This document shows, piece by piece, positions 10,205-22,699 of a stretch of DNA of 64,000 bases. Position numbers and translations under genes: made by a program. The notes below the pieces were generated by a model that worked only from the letters and a program-made list of their open reading frames with translations, searched no databases and was not told the DNA's origin. Within the stretch, counting starts at the first letter, position 1. Each line of letters begins with the position of its first letter. The DNA lies in the NCBI GenBank assembly GCA_944472135.2, contig OX235265.1, forward strand, positions 95,078,984-95,142,983, in the 5' to 3' direction. This stretch comes from Trichobilharzia regenti (lineage: Eukaryota; Platyhelminthes; Trematoda; Strigeidida; Schistosomatidae).

Positions 10205-11045
10205 ATTGGGTGAAGAAATGTTTACTTTTCAATTAGATCCTCATCTCTGGCTCTACTCTAATATACATGTATAGCATTTCTATTACAATACACAACAGTT
10301 TACCAATCAAGTGGCACTGATATGTATGTTGACAATAATTAGTCAGTGTCAAAATGTCAATGGGGTGATAATTAACGAAGAAAAATTAATATATGTAATT
10401 AAAAGGTGGAAATGATCACAACAAGTGGATTGCATAATGCATAATTTTGGAAAAATTGAGAGTAATTAAGGAATAAGAGTGTGCACAGGTTGATTACGTA
10501 ACGGACTGTTAAAGAAAATAAAACAATTAAGACAATGATTATTTGTAACTAATGTTGAAGTGGTCATAAGAATAAAATAATTTTTACAAGGATAACACGT
10601 AATTAAAGATGAAGTAGTCAGAAAAATATAAAATAATTTGAAAAATTATAGTTTTTATAGGTTTTTTTTAAAGAAAAAATATTTTAGGGGGAGGAGGATG
10701 AAGTAGTCCAGTTTATACAGTCATGTAACGATGGCCAAGGTAAGGAAAGTGGCAGTAAAAATTTCTTTTGAACACACGTTTAGCTTCTTCAGGTGGATTC
10801 CTATTGCTTCAGCTGTATGTAAAAGACGAACTTGTAAAGCAAAATTAAGATTAGTAGGAATGCGATAAATAATTTTAAATGCAGTATTAACGTCCACCTT
10901 ATGCTCACTATCTACAAAGTGGGCTAAAATAGAGCTACGAATAGATTTTGTTTGTGTGTATTGTAATAGAAATGCTATATATGTATATTAGAGTAGAGCC
11001 AGAGATGAGGATCTAATTGAAAAGTAAATATTTCGTCACCCAATC
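10205..11045 (-). mobile_element. Penelope-like element with terminal inverted repeats and an open GIY-YIG C-terminus
   Basis: About 100 bp near 10201-10300 recurs inverted at 10955-11045, sharing blocks such as CTCTGGCTCTACTCTAATAT. Between them the minus strand holds an uninterrupted frame from about 10952 to a TGA at 10721-10723. It reads SIRSSILAHFVDSEHK, FKIIYRIPTNLNFALQVRL and TAEAIGIHLKKLNVCSKE. This aligns with the end of the GIY-YIG endonuclease in the copies at 12132, 47480 and 61850. The upstream part of the domain is missing, so it cannot be functional alone. Confidence 0.7.
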
Positions 11046-11544
11046 TTTCTGTTTTCTAAATGTCTAAATGGGGACATTTTCAATAACTTCATGTTAAGTA
11101 GTAGTAACTGACAGTAAATCATGTAACGCACTGATGTTTGAAATGACATGAATCCTATCTAGTAGGATATTTCTTCTTTGCCTCCTTCGATAAATTCACA
11201 ATATATAGTTGAAAGTAAAAAAAAAATGGTTTGGGAGTACAATCTGTGACCCAAGCGCATAATAATAGCTGAATAATTGAAGACTGCAGGCGTTTATTTT
11301 TATTTCTTAGGCAGTGACAATACGTATTTCAATTTTAGATAAGTTTATTCTAAATACCACACAGTGATGATGCAGTATTACCAACTGGATGACAAAGTTT
11401 CGAGCATAAATTGTCGCTGCTCATAATCATATCAATTTAGTCACACAGCTTCACAGTTTGTCTCCCATGTATTTTCTCTCTTTCTTTCTCTCCTTCCAAC
11501 TTCCCTTTCTTGTTTGTTACCACTTTCCGTGTCTCCGGTATAGG

Positions 11545-11740
11545 TGTTGCCCCGGTGGCACAATGGTTAGGACTCTCACCGACCATGCTAATGGTCCGGG
11601 GTTCGATCCCTTGCTGACGCATACCTGATATCTATGGTCAGCCTGCGAAATTTCGCCTACCGATATCACATGCTGAAAATTCCATACCTGTACCAAAAAA
11701 TACGGTGTGGAGTCAAGCTGTAATCAAATAAATAAAGTGA
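11545..11740 (+). mobile_element. S2 SINE: tRNA-derived head, CR1-LINE tail
   Basis: Head CCCGGTGGCACAATGG (box A) and GGTTCGATCCC (box B). Body ACACCTGATATCTATGG-type sequence. The tail ATGCTGAAAATTCCATACC matches the end of the CR1-like LINE. Inserted in the PLE at 11335-13710. Confidence 0.78.
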
Positions 11741-12131
11741 ATTCCGATTGCACGTGTGTGGTGTTGAATTGATAAACAAAGCTTCAGTGACTGGCCGCTC
11801 TCTCTTTCTCTACCCAACTATGTTACTTTATAATGCTCTCACCTTGTCGCATGTAGTTCTGTGATTACATGTGAGTGAATGCAGTGCAATAGCTGAGCTC
11901 TTTTCTAGGGTCAATTGTTCTAAGTCTAGGTAAATATTTATGTACCAGTAACCTCTTTGACTCTCATCTACTAGTTTGACCTATGCAATTAACTTCACAG
12001 TCAGTATTACATTGTTTTTCGTAAGTCATATTATTTTTCTTAATTGAATATATTGGGTCCTTAAGCTGACAACGTTTATCCCTCAGAGTGTTGGTTGGTT
12101 TAATTGCTACCATAGTCTCAGGCTTATTGAG

Positions 12132-12715
12132 AAAAGGCAATAGTGGTGCAATAAGGAGTGCGATAATTGAACACCTGGTTAACACTGACCATTCCATTTC
12201 AACAAACGCCTCCTGCTTCAAAGTAATCTACAGAGTCAAGAATAACCTATCAAAGGCAATACGGTTTCGTCTTCTTTGTATCGCTGAAGCTCTGGCCATT
12301 CACATAGAAAAACCGGAGCTGTGCATACAAAAGAAGATTACTCAACCACTTCTACTCTTCTGATTTGATTTGAGTCTTTTATTTTTGTTTTGATGACTTA
12401 ATTTTGTTTCTTTGCCTGTTCTTTAATTGCTTAGAATTCTTGTATTCATTCAGAACTCTTACATAATTTCGTATTATCTACTTTGTTTCTATGTGCATCT
12501 TGAGTAGGTTTCACTCATCAAACTATTCATATGATTACATAACTTCTTTTTTAACAACTGTTTGTGACAACTCATCACCTTTGTTACTATCCTAATTTCA
12601 TTAACACCTAATTTTCTTGACTTACTAATCTTCACCTGTTTAGTTAAAATAACCAAAATTTTTGTTTTACAAAATTTATGTGCACATAAATACAAAATAA
12701 CACATAAATATTTGC
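12132..12715 (+). mobile_element. Penelope-like endonuclease fragment nested in the larger element
   Basis: Plus-strand frame GNSGAIRSAIIEHLVNTDHS, CFKVIYRVKNNLSKAIRFRL, AEALAIHIEKPELCIQKK, then QPLLLF and a stop at 12363. This is the C-terminal half of a GIY-YIG domain. Its downstream 350 bp are non-coding. Confidence 0.65.
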
Positions 12716-13710
12716 GATTGTACAGCTAAGAAAATGAATTCGCCGAAAAAAGTCTCTTCGCTGATCTACGTGTTTTGTTTTCATTGAGAATTCTACATAA
12801 AGCCTCTGACGTTGCTTTTTTATACGGCAGTCCTACAGATGCTTCAGGATTACTTTCGTTATTCTCGACACTTTCATTGGTAGTCTTAGTTTTTCTATGG
12901 TTCTTCATATATTTTTGAATAAATTTTAGTGAGTAGTTACCTATTCAGCAGTAATATTTCCTTTATTCGTTTAATTTTGGTTATTTAAATCTGCCGACCT
13001 ACTAGTTAGTTTATTGGCCCCCTATTATACCGACATTTAACTGAACTTATCTTTATCGATTTTGGATGGAATGAATTCAGGTCTAAGTATATATTAGAGT
13101 GTATCGATTTCCTATAAATTCTAATATCCAACCGGCAATCTTGTTTTAGTTTTATTCTACAGTCTAGCATGCATAACTGACACTGTTCGTTTTGTAACTC
13201 ACAAGTGAATTTGATTCCGTCTATTGTTGAGTATACATACGTAGAAAACTGGGGATATGTTCGTCTAGACATAGAATGATTGATCCTCATAAGTTAAATA
13301 ACTTAGAAAAAACCCCAACCATTGCATTGCATTCACTTGCATGTACTCACACAATTGGGTGGGACAGGATGAGCGTATTAAAAAGTAATATAGTTAGGTT
13401 AAGGCAGAGAGAGGTTAATCACTGAAGCTTTGTTTATCGATTCAACACCTCACAAGTGCGATCAAAGCGAAGCATTCGACTCCTATAACGGAGTCATGGA
13501 AAGTGGAAACAAATAACGAAGAGCAGTTGAATATACAGAATAGACAGGAAAATATGCGTAAGAAAAATTGTGAAAATGTGTGACTAAATTGATGTGATTC
13601 TGAGTGGCAATAATTTTATGCTCGAAACCTTGTCATCCAGTTGTTAATACTGCATCATCACTGTGTGATAATTAAATTAAACCCATCAAGTATGGAATTA
13701 CATTCTAACA

Positions 13711-15124
13711 CCTCAGTGCCCAAGGCCTACACTTACTTTAGTGGCAATTAGTGTTGAAATGCTAAAGAACAGTCAACGAATGCACTGAAATTTGTTACCG
13801 CAGACGATTTCATTATTTTTCCAGTCTACTAGGAGTTTTCTTACAAGCTGGGTCTGGAGATTTCAAAAACTCGTTACACTCAAAAATACCATTAAAGGTC
13901 ATATATTAATAGATTAAAACAGACTGAACAAAGGAAATTGTATGCGATATAATGAAGGGGTGAATTTTGTAACCCAGGGACACCACTCAAGAGCGACGAT
14001 CTCATTTATCGGAATAAGTTGCCATCAATGATAATGCTCCCACCCATGATTAATGGAAACCTGCAAAACCGTAGGTTGCAAATATTTTAAATATTCACCA
14101 GAGTAAACAATACTACTAGAGGTCATATTTTACTTATTTTAAACAAACTGAATAATAGGAAGTGCATGCGATATATTGATGGAGATTGTTTACGGTAGAT
14201 CAAGTTTCAAGTAGGCCGCCGCGCTCATTTTTAACACAATATCAGTAAGAGCCAAGAATAACACTAAGAATATAGTTTATGAAATCAAGACTAAATTAAT
14301 GTATCCATGACAAATTCATTTTCCACAAACACGATTATGTTTCAAGGCACAAAATGTGCACATTATCTTTTTTTATTTCTCGGCGTCTGTTCACTTACAG
14401 ACAAACTAAAATATACAACTTGGGATTAACGTAGCAAAACCACAAACGTTTTATTCTCTTCTCAGCAAACGACTGACATTAGAATCGCTTTATAAGCGAT
14501 TTGAAATCATTTAAGGGACTTAAGATCACTTGTTCTGAAAAAAAGGGAATGGTAATATTATTGATAAAAACAGCAAACAAGATCAAACGAAACCAGAACA
14601 CACAATCATGTAATACGTGGAAGAAACTGTTACTCAGATGAGATTATATTAATGGCTGTTTCTTTGTACATATACAAATTTGATTTGAATTGTTTGATGG
14701 CAATAAATTCCGCAAATTCATGAGCTATCATTGCTGTTTAGTTAGCTACTACTACTACTACTTGAATATTCTTTGAAATTTAAGATAAATAACTATTTTC
14801 TTTCCATGTGATTTTATAACTGATTATACCATGACATATTTCACACACTATTATTTCGTGAAACTACTATTCTGAGGACAAACTTCCGGTGGAGGGAATA
14901 TAAATTATATGTTCTTATTTCGTCTATCTTATATATATATATATGTATATATGGATGTCTATAGGGAAAGAAAAACCTCTAAATGAAAATGATTTCTTCT
15001 GGCACTGACGAAGATAACCACGAGAAAATGTTTTATGAATATTTTAGTGAGGCAAAATCATAATATTTAGTAGAGACATTAAAGCAGCCTGATAGAATTA
15101 TGCATGGACTTAAACACTGTTTCT
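13711..15124. other. Unassigned AT-rich sequence
   Basis: Holds the direct repeat at 13875-14215 and a short TA run near 14932. No gene. Confidence 0.35.
13875..14215 (+). repeat. Imperfect direct repeat, about 120 bp, two copies
   Basis: 13895-14010 and 14110-14222 share GGTCATAT, TTTAAAC/TTAAAAC-AGACTGAA, GCATGCGATATA-like and CGATCTCATTT/CGCGCTCATTT in the same order, about 215 bp apart. No coding potential. Confidence 0.5.
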
Positions 15125-16125
15125 AGGGGAATATAGGGCTTCAACAACGCATCTCTACTTTCTTCTGTTCTCTGCTACCCTTTTCAGCTGGGTCCACGAC
15201 TGCCAAAACTCTCTGATCTCCTCCAGATCACCTTGCTCCAACGACCAACTCGTTGCTTCCCATCGGGGCTCCAATTGAACAATGGACTGATTGGTGTGGA
15301 ATGTCATTCGACGGCCTATTCAATATATGCCCTATCCATCTACATTTTTTCTTACATATCTGTTGAGCAATCGGCTTTTCATCGGTTTGTCCCCACAATG
15401 TCTTTTTACTAATTATATCTGACCATTTGGTTATCAACATAGTGCCAGCCAAGGCAGCCATTGATGAAAGTCTGGAAGTGCTTTCCGTGACACGCAGTGC
15501 AGGTTTCTGACACCTATAGAAGGATCCACTTTACGCTGATGTTGAAAATGTGCATTTGTTCCTTATGCTGAGAGCGGAATATTTACAAAATGGTTTCAGG
15601 TGGATGAAGGCGTACCTCGTCTTTCTGATTCTAGTTGGCTTTGACATATTCATCGTCCCCACTGTCTGCAGTTGAAACGGTGCTTCCTAGACAAGTGAAG
15701 GGATTAACCCCTGAAAAATCTCTCCCGTTGATGATGATTGATTGATTGATTGATGTTAGTCTTGTAGCTGTTGGTTGATTATCTTCATCACACCCCTTTT
15801 TTCTTTGTTCACCTGGACTCCTGTCTTCACTGCCTGTCTCTTCTGCAAGTTAGTTGCTTTTCATCTTCAATTCTTTGAGTTTGTGTGACATTAAACATGA
15901 GTCATCTATACGAGAAACTCAGATCATCTAGAGTCTTCTTGCTGGTCCAGCATATTCCTGTCTCTACACTCCCTGTGCACAACCTGACGAATCCCCCAGT
16001 CCATCACAATTAAGAATGTAATTGGTTATATAGATATTAAGCAGCCTTATCTTGCTTCTGTGTGTACTTCGAATGTCTGTCTGAGTTTTCCATTATGGAT
16101 CATCCTACACAAGAAAGGCACTAGG
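15125..16125 (-). mobile_element. RTE-type LINE fragment with 3' end, diverged
   Basis: Starts on the plus strand with GAATATAGGGCTTCA, the complement of the LINE 3' end. It continues through the complement of the WIGH region, the INSCLR-like region, FTYLGS and FADD, with several frameshifts. A short run of GATT repeats sits at about 15735-15755. The 5' half is missing. The frame at 15228-15461 is part of it, not a gene. Confidence 0.7.
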
Positions 16126-17726
16126 CAAGGGGAATGATAAAATCAATTTTTTTGTGGATTAAAAATCGGTAAGTATTCAACGCTTCTTTAATGTGCTACA
16201 ATCTTGAGAATTTTATCTGTCAAATACATGAAAAATGAAGTCATATAAAATTGTGCTCTTTGGTGAACTTGAACAAAACAAAAAGACCAAATTGAGCAGG
16301 AAAACTTCATGCATTTATTCCCTTGATAAACTTGAATAAAGCGAGAACAACATTGATTTGTGCAGAATAACATGGTACCATCATTTATTTCGTTGGCCTC
16401 TCGTCAGCTGCTTACAGCCTAAATAAATTTTCAGGTTTAAGTACAGAAACATGTTAATATACTTGCAAATTTCACATGTTGTCAGTTGACAGAAAGTTTA
16501 ACAATTAGTAAACAGTGCTCAGAAAATTGCGCTCATATAGTTTTTACACAGGCAGTTCAAGTTAAAAATAATAATAAATAAATAAATATATGCATATAAT
16601 AAAGATGGGATGTGCGTTGGATGCATAGTGACTAATAAGTTAGGTAACAATGCACTGAGTTGAACTCAAATCATAGAAACAAGAGACAAACAAAATTACA
16701 GATTATAAAAAAGTGGATATCATTATATTCTGCTGGCTGTTTTCCGACTACCTACAACCATTAACCAATTTAGTGTCTACATATAAAATATCCAGTTGAG
16801 GACCACCATATTATTATCATTTTCCCCTCTGGTTCCTGGCGGAATACAAGGCCTTAAGAGCACGTCGCTATTTCACCCTGTTCTCTGCTATCATTGTCAA
16901 CTAGCTCCGCTACTGTTCATGCGATCTTACTTCCTCCTGGTACGATTTTCTTCGCATCACCCTAGCACCAACGGTTGACTCATCTTCACTCTTTGCAGTT
17001 CCACTCTAAGACTTGCTTGGAGCATGGCATCACTCAGAGGTCTTATTAGTATATGCTAAATCGATCTCTATCTAATAATAACAAGTAATTAAAAATATCG
17101 TAATGGAAGACAATACAAATTGATTATATGTTTCTCAGCATACATAGAAACAACTAAAAAAAATATTCTAGAATCATGGAAAAATGTTGCAGGTTTAACA
17201 GAATTGTAAATTCAATAACACACTTACGCGAGGATTCAATTATTTAGTTGAACACAAGTCAAAAAATAGCCACGGTCAGAATTCTAGTTGATGACAAAAT
17301 AAATGTTTATGGAATCACATTGTCAAAACGGAATTAAAACAGAGAGAAAAGAAGAAGCTCAGCTGTTTACGGAGACAACTAAAGTGTTTAGTCTGAGATA
17401 GGCATAAGTATTAATCTTCTGAGAAAATCAGTATGTGTTCACGTAATATTCTTGAAGTGCAACTCTATAATTCTACAGATATAACCATTTATCAGCCTAT
17501 TCTACTAATTTGGTTAAGAAAGGTTTCTTGCTGGATCGCTGGATTCTATTAGGGTTTGTGTAGTCACTATGAGATTTTTAGAAGCTTATTAAAAAATGAA
17601 ATGAACTGGATAACAGTCTTGATTTAATAGAGATCAAATAATAATAAATAATAATAGACCAAATATTCAACTATAGTAGTAAAATACCCATCCCGATTAC
17701 CCACAAAAGAAATCTATGCGCAGACA
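16126..17726. other. Unassigned AT-rich sequence around a short LINE piece
   Basis: Only the LINE scrap at 16795-17060 is recognised. Confidence 0.35.
16795..17060 (-). mobile_element. RTE-type LINE, short 3'-end fragment
   Basis: The complement reads like the last part of the RTE LINE: a TATTATTATC-type tail, CCTCTGGTTCCTGGCGGAA matching the LINE terminal motif, and the Trp-rich end of the polyprotein in broken frames. It is heavily decayed. Confidence 0.45.
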
Positions 17727-18600
17727 TTGTTTCAAAGAGTTCAAAAGCAACACTGTAGCACTACTCCTGTGTTGAATAGAATGGAGGAAATAGAATACCT
17801 ACTAACCGCCTTCAAAAAGAATCCTTATCCTTACAATTACATCATCACATTACATCACAGCACCAACAAAAAACCATCATCAAAGACTACAGGAAAATTC
17901 GTTCTACCATATATAAAATATATTTCCGAAATAAAAGCTAAAATATTATTATTATTATTATTTGAAATAGATATAGTAAACAAGCCAACCAACCAACACA
18001 ATCACTTCATTCGATATTGTGCAAACCAAAAGACACATCCAACAGAAAAAGAAGATAAAATTAATACCATTTACAAAATAAATTGCATGTATGAACTGTA
18101 ACAGACATTATATCGGTCAAAGTGGGTGTCCCCTTCGAATTTGAATCCAAGAACACAAATTCGCTATGATGAAAAGACATGATATATATATTCTTTTATA
18201 TCAATGCATGCAGATAATTATGGACATCAATTTAATTGGGGTAATGTCGAAATTGTAAACAGAGGAAACACCTAAAATGCCAGAGAATTCCTAGAAGACT
18301 GGTTGATACTCAAGTAAATCAGCTGGCAAATAACAAATATATTAATATAGACCAAATTGACCAACTAATAAAAAGTAAATCATGTGTAAAGAAAGTTTGA
18401 AATGCAAGTCAAAAAACGACCAATATAGATGTAAATGGACTACCAGTCACGAAGATGGTTACCAGGAGACACAATTCTATCACTCATGGTGAATTGAAAT
18501 GAATTCATTTTATGCTAAACCTTACGCTAAAGGGGGATGTTATCAAAAAGGTGGACAACGAAGTCTCCGCAAATTAACCAACCAGTTCAGAAAACACAAC
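17727..18600 (+). mobile_element. Penelope-like element fragment (linker, GIY-YIG, 3' end)
   Basis: The frame 17727-18101 reads VLPYIKYISEIKAKILL, then IVNKPTNQHNHFIR and EDKINTIYKINC. This matches the PLE linker (xPYIKGxSE, KPTNTLR) that precedes the endonuclease. A frameshift follows. The next blocks (YRSKWVSPSNL, REFLEDW-like NAREFLEDW) correspond to the GIY-YIG domain in broken frames. The 3' end resembles the one at 8480-8547 (GTCTCCGCAAATTAACCAACC). An inverted pair of Sm-alpha-like SINEs is inserted at 18614. Confidence 0.72.
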
Positions 18601-18613
18601 TAATTACAGAACA

Positions 18614-19091
18614 TTTTATTGAATTTTTTATTTTCCCGTCGATTGATTGGACCGAAGTGCTCGGTCTCAGGTTGACATGTCGGCTTCTTGTGCAGATACT
18701 TCGACGACGTCTGGGCATTTAGTATTTAATTGGTGGATGGTGACTAGCAATGGAATCGAAGATGCGCATTTCACCTGTCCTATTTGGGACTCGTCATCTG
18801 GATGTACCTGCATTTCTCAGTGAGTGATGATGTTCCCACAGAGGCTTGAACCCAATGCACATCTTGGATTCCACTGCTAATCACCATCCACCAATTAAAT
18901 ACTAAATACCTAGACATCGTCGAAGCATCTGCACAAGAAGTCGACATGTCACTTCGGTCCAATCAATCGACGGGAAAATCAAGAATTCACTTAAAGTAAT
19001 ATGACCCGTTGCACAAAAGGTGGCGAGTCTCGAATAGGACAGGTGAAATGCGCGTTATTCTGGATTCCACTGCTAGTCACCATCCACCAAT
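18614..19091. mobile_element. S3 (Sm-alpha-like) SINE inserted as a head-to-head inverted dimer
   Basis: Left arm minus (ribozyme at about 18740-18800), right arm plus (ribozyme at about 19025-19065). The 13 bp TAATTACAGAACA (18601-18613, 19092-19104) flanks the pair. Both arms end in the CACCATCCACCAATTAA block or its complement internally rearranged around 18870. Both ribozymes carry the AGGT insertion. The frame 18780-18962 is a by-product. Confidence 0.78.
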
Positions 19092-19104
19092 TAATTACAG
19101 AACA

Positions 19105-19889
19105 GTCTTATTTCAATATGAGTCGACATTTTCCACCTAGTACTCCTTCATACATTCGGTAATCATCACCAACGCTCGAAGTGGTAAAAATACTGAGTAG
19201 TAGTTCAAACTCTGTCACCCAGTCAACAAAGAAAATATATAATTCTGAGTTCTCACTCTTTATTAAATTGTTGTTTATGGACGCACTATCAAAAATGTTA
19301 AAACTTAATTTCTGAATTATCTAATGTCTTTTTCTATTGTCTATTGACGTCAAAACTTAAAAATAGTCTAAGGAGAATAATTTAAAATCTAATGGAGTGA
19401 TTTATTCGCTATATGCTTTTTTCTTAAATTCATAACCATTAAACTGACGACTTTCTTTTTTTACACTGATCACCATACACATGATTGCATAACTATGCGA
19501 TTGTCTAATTTCTATTCTCCTGATTCCCTCAATATATCTACAATGGCAGGTTTCATTTTCTCTTTTCCTCTGTCACATTCTCCATATATATGTCAACAAA
19601 CTAATATTTAAATTTGACATTTAGAAATGAAAAGAATATCCGTTGATTGGTAAGTCAGAGCTATAAATATACCAGCTGTATAATATATTTTCTGTCTGAG
19701 GTGTTGAGATAATTTAGTTATATCTTGCGTGTTTTCATAAGTTGATGATATTGGTGGATTTTATAACCATCTCGGCTGCATGGCTGGCTTGCATATTAGC
19801 ATTGGCATTCGAAGTTAGCTCTTTTAAGATATTGTTCAGAAGGCTGACGTGAGCTCCAATATGGATGAGGTTTATTTATTTATTTATCT
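19105..19889. other. Unassigned AT-rich sequence
   Basis: No feature recognised. Confidence 0.35.
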
Positions 19890-20960
19890 TTTTTGATAAA
19901 TCTTACTGTGTTGTACAGCAGTACTAACTGATGACCAGGTTTCGAGCACAATTTATTGCCACTCATTATCATATCAAGTTACTCACGTACACAACATTCT
20001 GGCTTCATTTATATACATGAGTAAAAATTCATGATTAGACATTTGAATAAAATCAATATAAGATAAAGTTACATTTTGAAACCATAAAATTAGTGTTATC
20101 AATCAAATACAGTCAGATGGCGAATAAGATATTTTTATAGTAAAATGAAATGAATAATTTGCTTGGTAGAATGCTATAATGTATGTGAATTGAAAGATAA
20201 TTTTAAGATTATTTATCTTCCTCGGATTTGATTGATGGTAGGTAACAATATGTTGCATAAATCTGATATTTAAATTGAGTCACTTCTACTGAATTTGTTG
20301 TGTTGGGTGTAGGCTGGATGAACAAGGATTCAATAATCAACCTCTGTCACTCTCCACCTTCCTATATCACTTTTCAGAATTTCGACTCTGTCCTACCCCA
20401 TTGTCTGGTTGCGTGTTAATGCATGTATGCAGTGAGATTGCTGAGTTTTTCTCTAAATTAATTATCTCCATGGGATCAATCATTCTAACCTCAGCTAAAT
20501 TCTTATGTTCTCACGAGAAATCCGACTACCCTCGATCTACTAGTTTGACCTATGTAGTTGACCTCACTCACAGTCATTGCAAGGTATTTTGTAAAATATA
20601 TTATTTTGTTTAATTAGGTTCACCTTGTTCTTTGTCCTGCAGAGTTTGTCTCTGTCTGATTGAGTTTGTTGGTTTTAATGCCTCCCTGATTGCTGCTTTA
20701 TTGAGAATCCTACGTAGGGTCTCAGATGTCCCTTCCTTATATGATAAAACTGTAAATACCTTATATTATTTCTTATTTATATTATCATTATTAGTTTTAC
20801 CGTTATTTTTATTTTGCTTTTGACGTTTTTTGATATTCCTAATGAATTTTATAGGATAGTTATCGAACATCAACACTTCTTCCATCTGTTTTATTTCATC
20901 ATTCAGGTCTTTTTTTGTGCTACTTAGTGCTACTGCTCGTTTGTTAGACACTTAACTATG
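19890..20960 (-). mobile_element. Penelope-like element fragment
   Basis: Minus-strand reading: SNKRAVALSSTKKDLNDEIK and FDNYPIKFIRNIKKRQK (20945-20770, reverse-transcriptase end), then KEGTSETLRRILNKAAIRE and LKPTNSIRQRQTLQDKE (about 20740-20630, linker), then decayed GIY-YIG sequence and the 3' region to about 19890. The 3' region matches 3030-3625 and 36490-37030. Stops and frameshifts occur throughout. Confidence 0.72.
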
Positions 20961-21037
20961 TCTACTTCCAGGAAAGGAATTTCATCCTATAGCTGAAGTT
21001 TTCGCCTTGATATCATGTTCATATATGACTAATGAAT

Positions 21038-21115
21038 TACTACTTATATATATATATATATATATAATATGTATAATATATATTACTATATTATATTGTA
21101 TGTTTAATACAAATA
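21038..21115. repeat. TA microsatellite and AT-rich block
   Basis: TATATA runs from 21041 followed by ATAATATGTATAATATA-like sequence, at the boundary between a PLE and a LINE fragment. Confidence 0.85.
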
Positions 21116-21119
21116 TTAT

Positions 21120-22060
21120 AATACTAATAGAATTAACCTAAGTGAATTCAGTGACTCAGGGATTGACCTGTTACCATCAGGGAATAATTTCATTGATTTC
21201 AAAAATTCAGATAATATAGTCCTTCTAGGTGTGGACGTTGACAAAATGAAGAGTCTTCTGAACACACTGGACTGCAATCTTCGAATGTTTGGAGTGCGAT
21301 TCCCTCCGGCTGTCAAATGCAAGATGATACTACTGGACTACATTGACTCGTGGCTTAGAAATAGGGAGTGAAATGGTATAGCGTGTTGACCACTTCACTT
21401 ATTTGGGAGGTTGTATCAGCCCCAACTGGTTTATCGCTGACGAGATGTCAGCACGGATAGCGAAGGCTTGTTTCGCATATGTCAGTGTATGACGTCTCTA
21501 GCGCAGACATGATATCTGGCTGACCCTTGATCTAAGCGCAAGTGTACGGCTCAGTAGTTGTGTCTTTCCGCCTTTATGACTGTGAGACCTGGCTATTGAG
21601 AGTGGAAGACATGAACTGACTAGCTGTGTTTGACCATAGGCGTCTACGCTCTGTCTCCCGTGTGGAAAGGTGTGATAGGGCGGGCAATATTGACCTTAGG
21701 CTTCGGCTGAGTGCTGGGTAGGGAGAGGAAATCAATTGATGAGACTGTGAAGTTACACCAATTGAGATGGTTAAGATATGCATTACGTATTCCTAGCATA
21801 GCCATAGGCTTTCTTGATGGGCGATGTTGCCTGACATAGGATTTATCAGGTTGGAAAAGAGTTAGTAGCTGTCAAACCAAAACATGATCTCACCAGTCAA
21901 TGAAATCCACAACAGTTATTTTTTTAGCCAGTTGCATGGAAGGGTGTAGACTTCCTCTTCGGGGTTCTAGGGACGGTAAAACTGAATGAAGGCTGCAGAA
22001 AACTGGTGATATACCTCAAAATCGTTCTCAATGACTTGCGCAGATGCATTCACTCTTTTC
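21120..22060 (+). mobile_element. Second LINE family, reverse-transcriptase C-terminal fragment
   Basis: Broken plus-strand frames read DNIVLLGVDVDKMKSLLN, CNLRMFGVRFPPAVKCKMI, then FTYLGG-like HLFGRLYQPQ in a shifted frame, and an arginine-rich end. The order matches the region after the catalytic FADD box of RTE-like reverse transcriptases. The sequence differs clearly from the other LINE copies here, so it is a separate family. It has many stops and frameshifts and is inactive. Assignment beyond an RTE-like LINE would need a search. Confidence 0.6.
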
Positions 22061-22699
22061 AACTTATAATATCTAATGAAACTATATTATTCTTCCATTT
22101 ACTACTAGTTCTGCCTCATATTTCTGATTACTGTCTCTGTTTTGCTTTTCTTTCTACTTTCGTCTCTTGCTTGGTGTGCTGAATGAAGCATGGCGACTCG
22201 ATCTACTGCAGATCAGTGCAAAGTTCTATGTTGAAAGCAGTCAGTCACTCAGTTCTAACTCAGAAGAAATATCTAGAATGTACTGACGTAGTATATTTTG
22301 AGGTAGTCTGAATCTAACGCTTCACTAACAGAGGAGTAATAAACACAGAATGCTACAACTTGTCTCCACACAGATATTTAGTATTCATGGTGGGAAAGAG
22401 ATACATCAACAGAAGCATAATGATTTACCTTGGAAGTACACTAGTTGTCTATAGGGAAATTCGTTTACCTTAATTCCACTGTGACTCCACCGTGCTTTTT
22501 ATGCATTATTTATTCATTGGTAGATGCTCTCCACTATTGTTTGGCAAGGGTTTTCAAGTTGCGGTTAGGGAGCTGTGAAAATCTGATCTCGCAACAAGTC
22601 TGGATAAAGGATGTTTGTTAGGTTATTATTACATCTACGTAGGAGAAAAAATACCAAGGCTGAAACATTAAAAAAAAACTTGGGCTCCTATTTTACGCT
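22061..22699. other. Unassigned sequence between two LINE fragments
   Basis: May include the 3' UTR of the LINE fragment ending near 22060. Nothing else seen. Confidence 0.3.

Larger units (their letters stand above)
11335..13710 (-). mobile_element. Penelope-like element, largest copy, with inverted end repeats and nested insertions
   Basis: Minus-strand reading: DGIKFTCELQNEQ, DCRIKLKQDCRLDIRIYRKS and YLDLNSFHPKS (13280-13010, end of the PLE reverse transcriptase), then GLPYKKATSEALCRILNENK (about 12840-12760). After an interruption come KPTNTLRDKRCQLKDP and NCIGQTSR (12110-11964), the start of the GIY-YIG domain. The element's 3' terminal region (11335-11540 and 11745-11900) recurs inverted at 13310-13710. 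Between about 12132 and 12715 an opposite-strand piece of another PLE is lodged. An S2 SINE (11545-11740) interrupts the left end. No intact frame remains. Confidence 0.75.
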
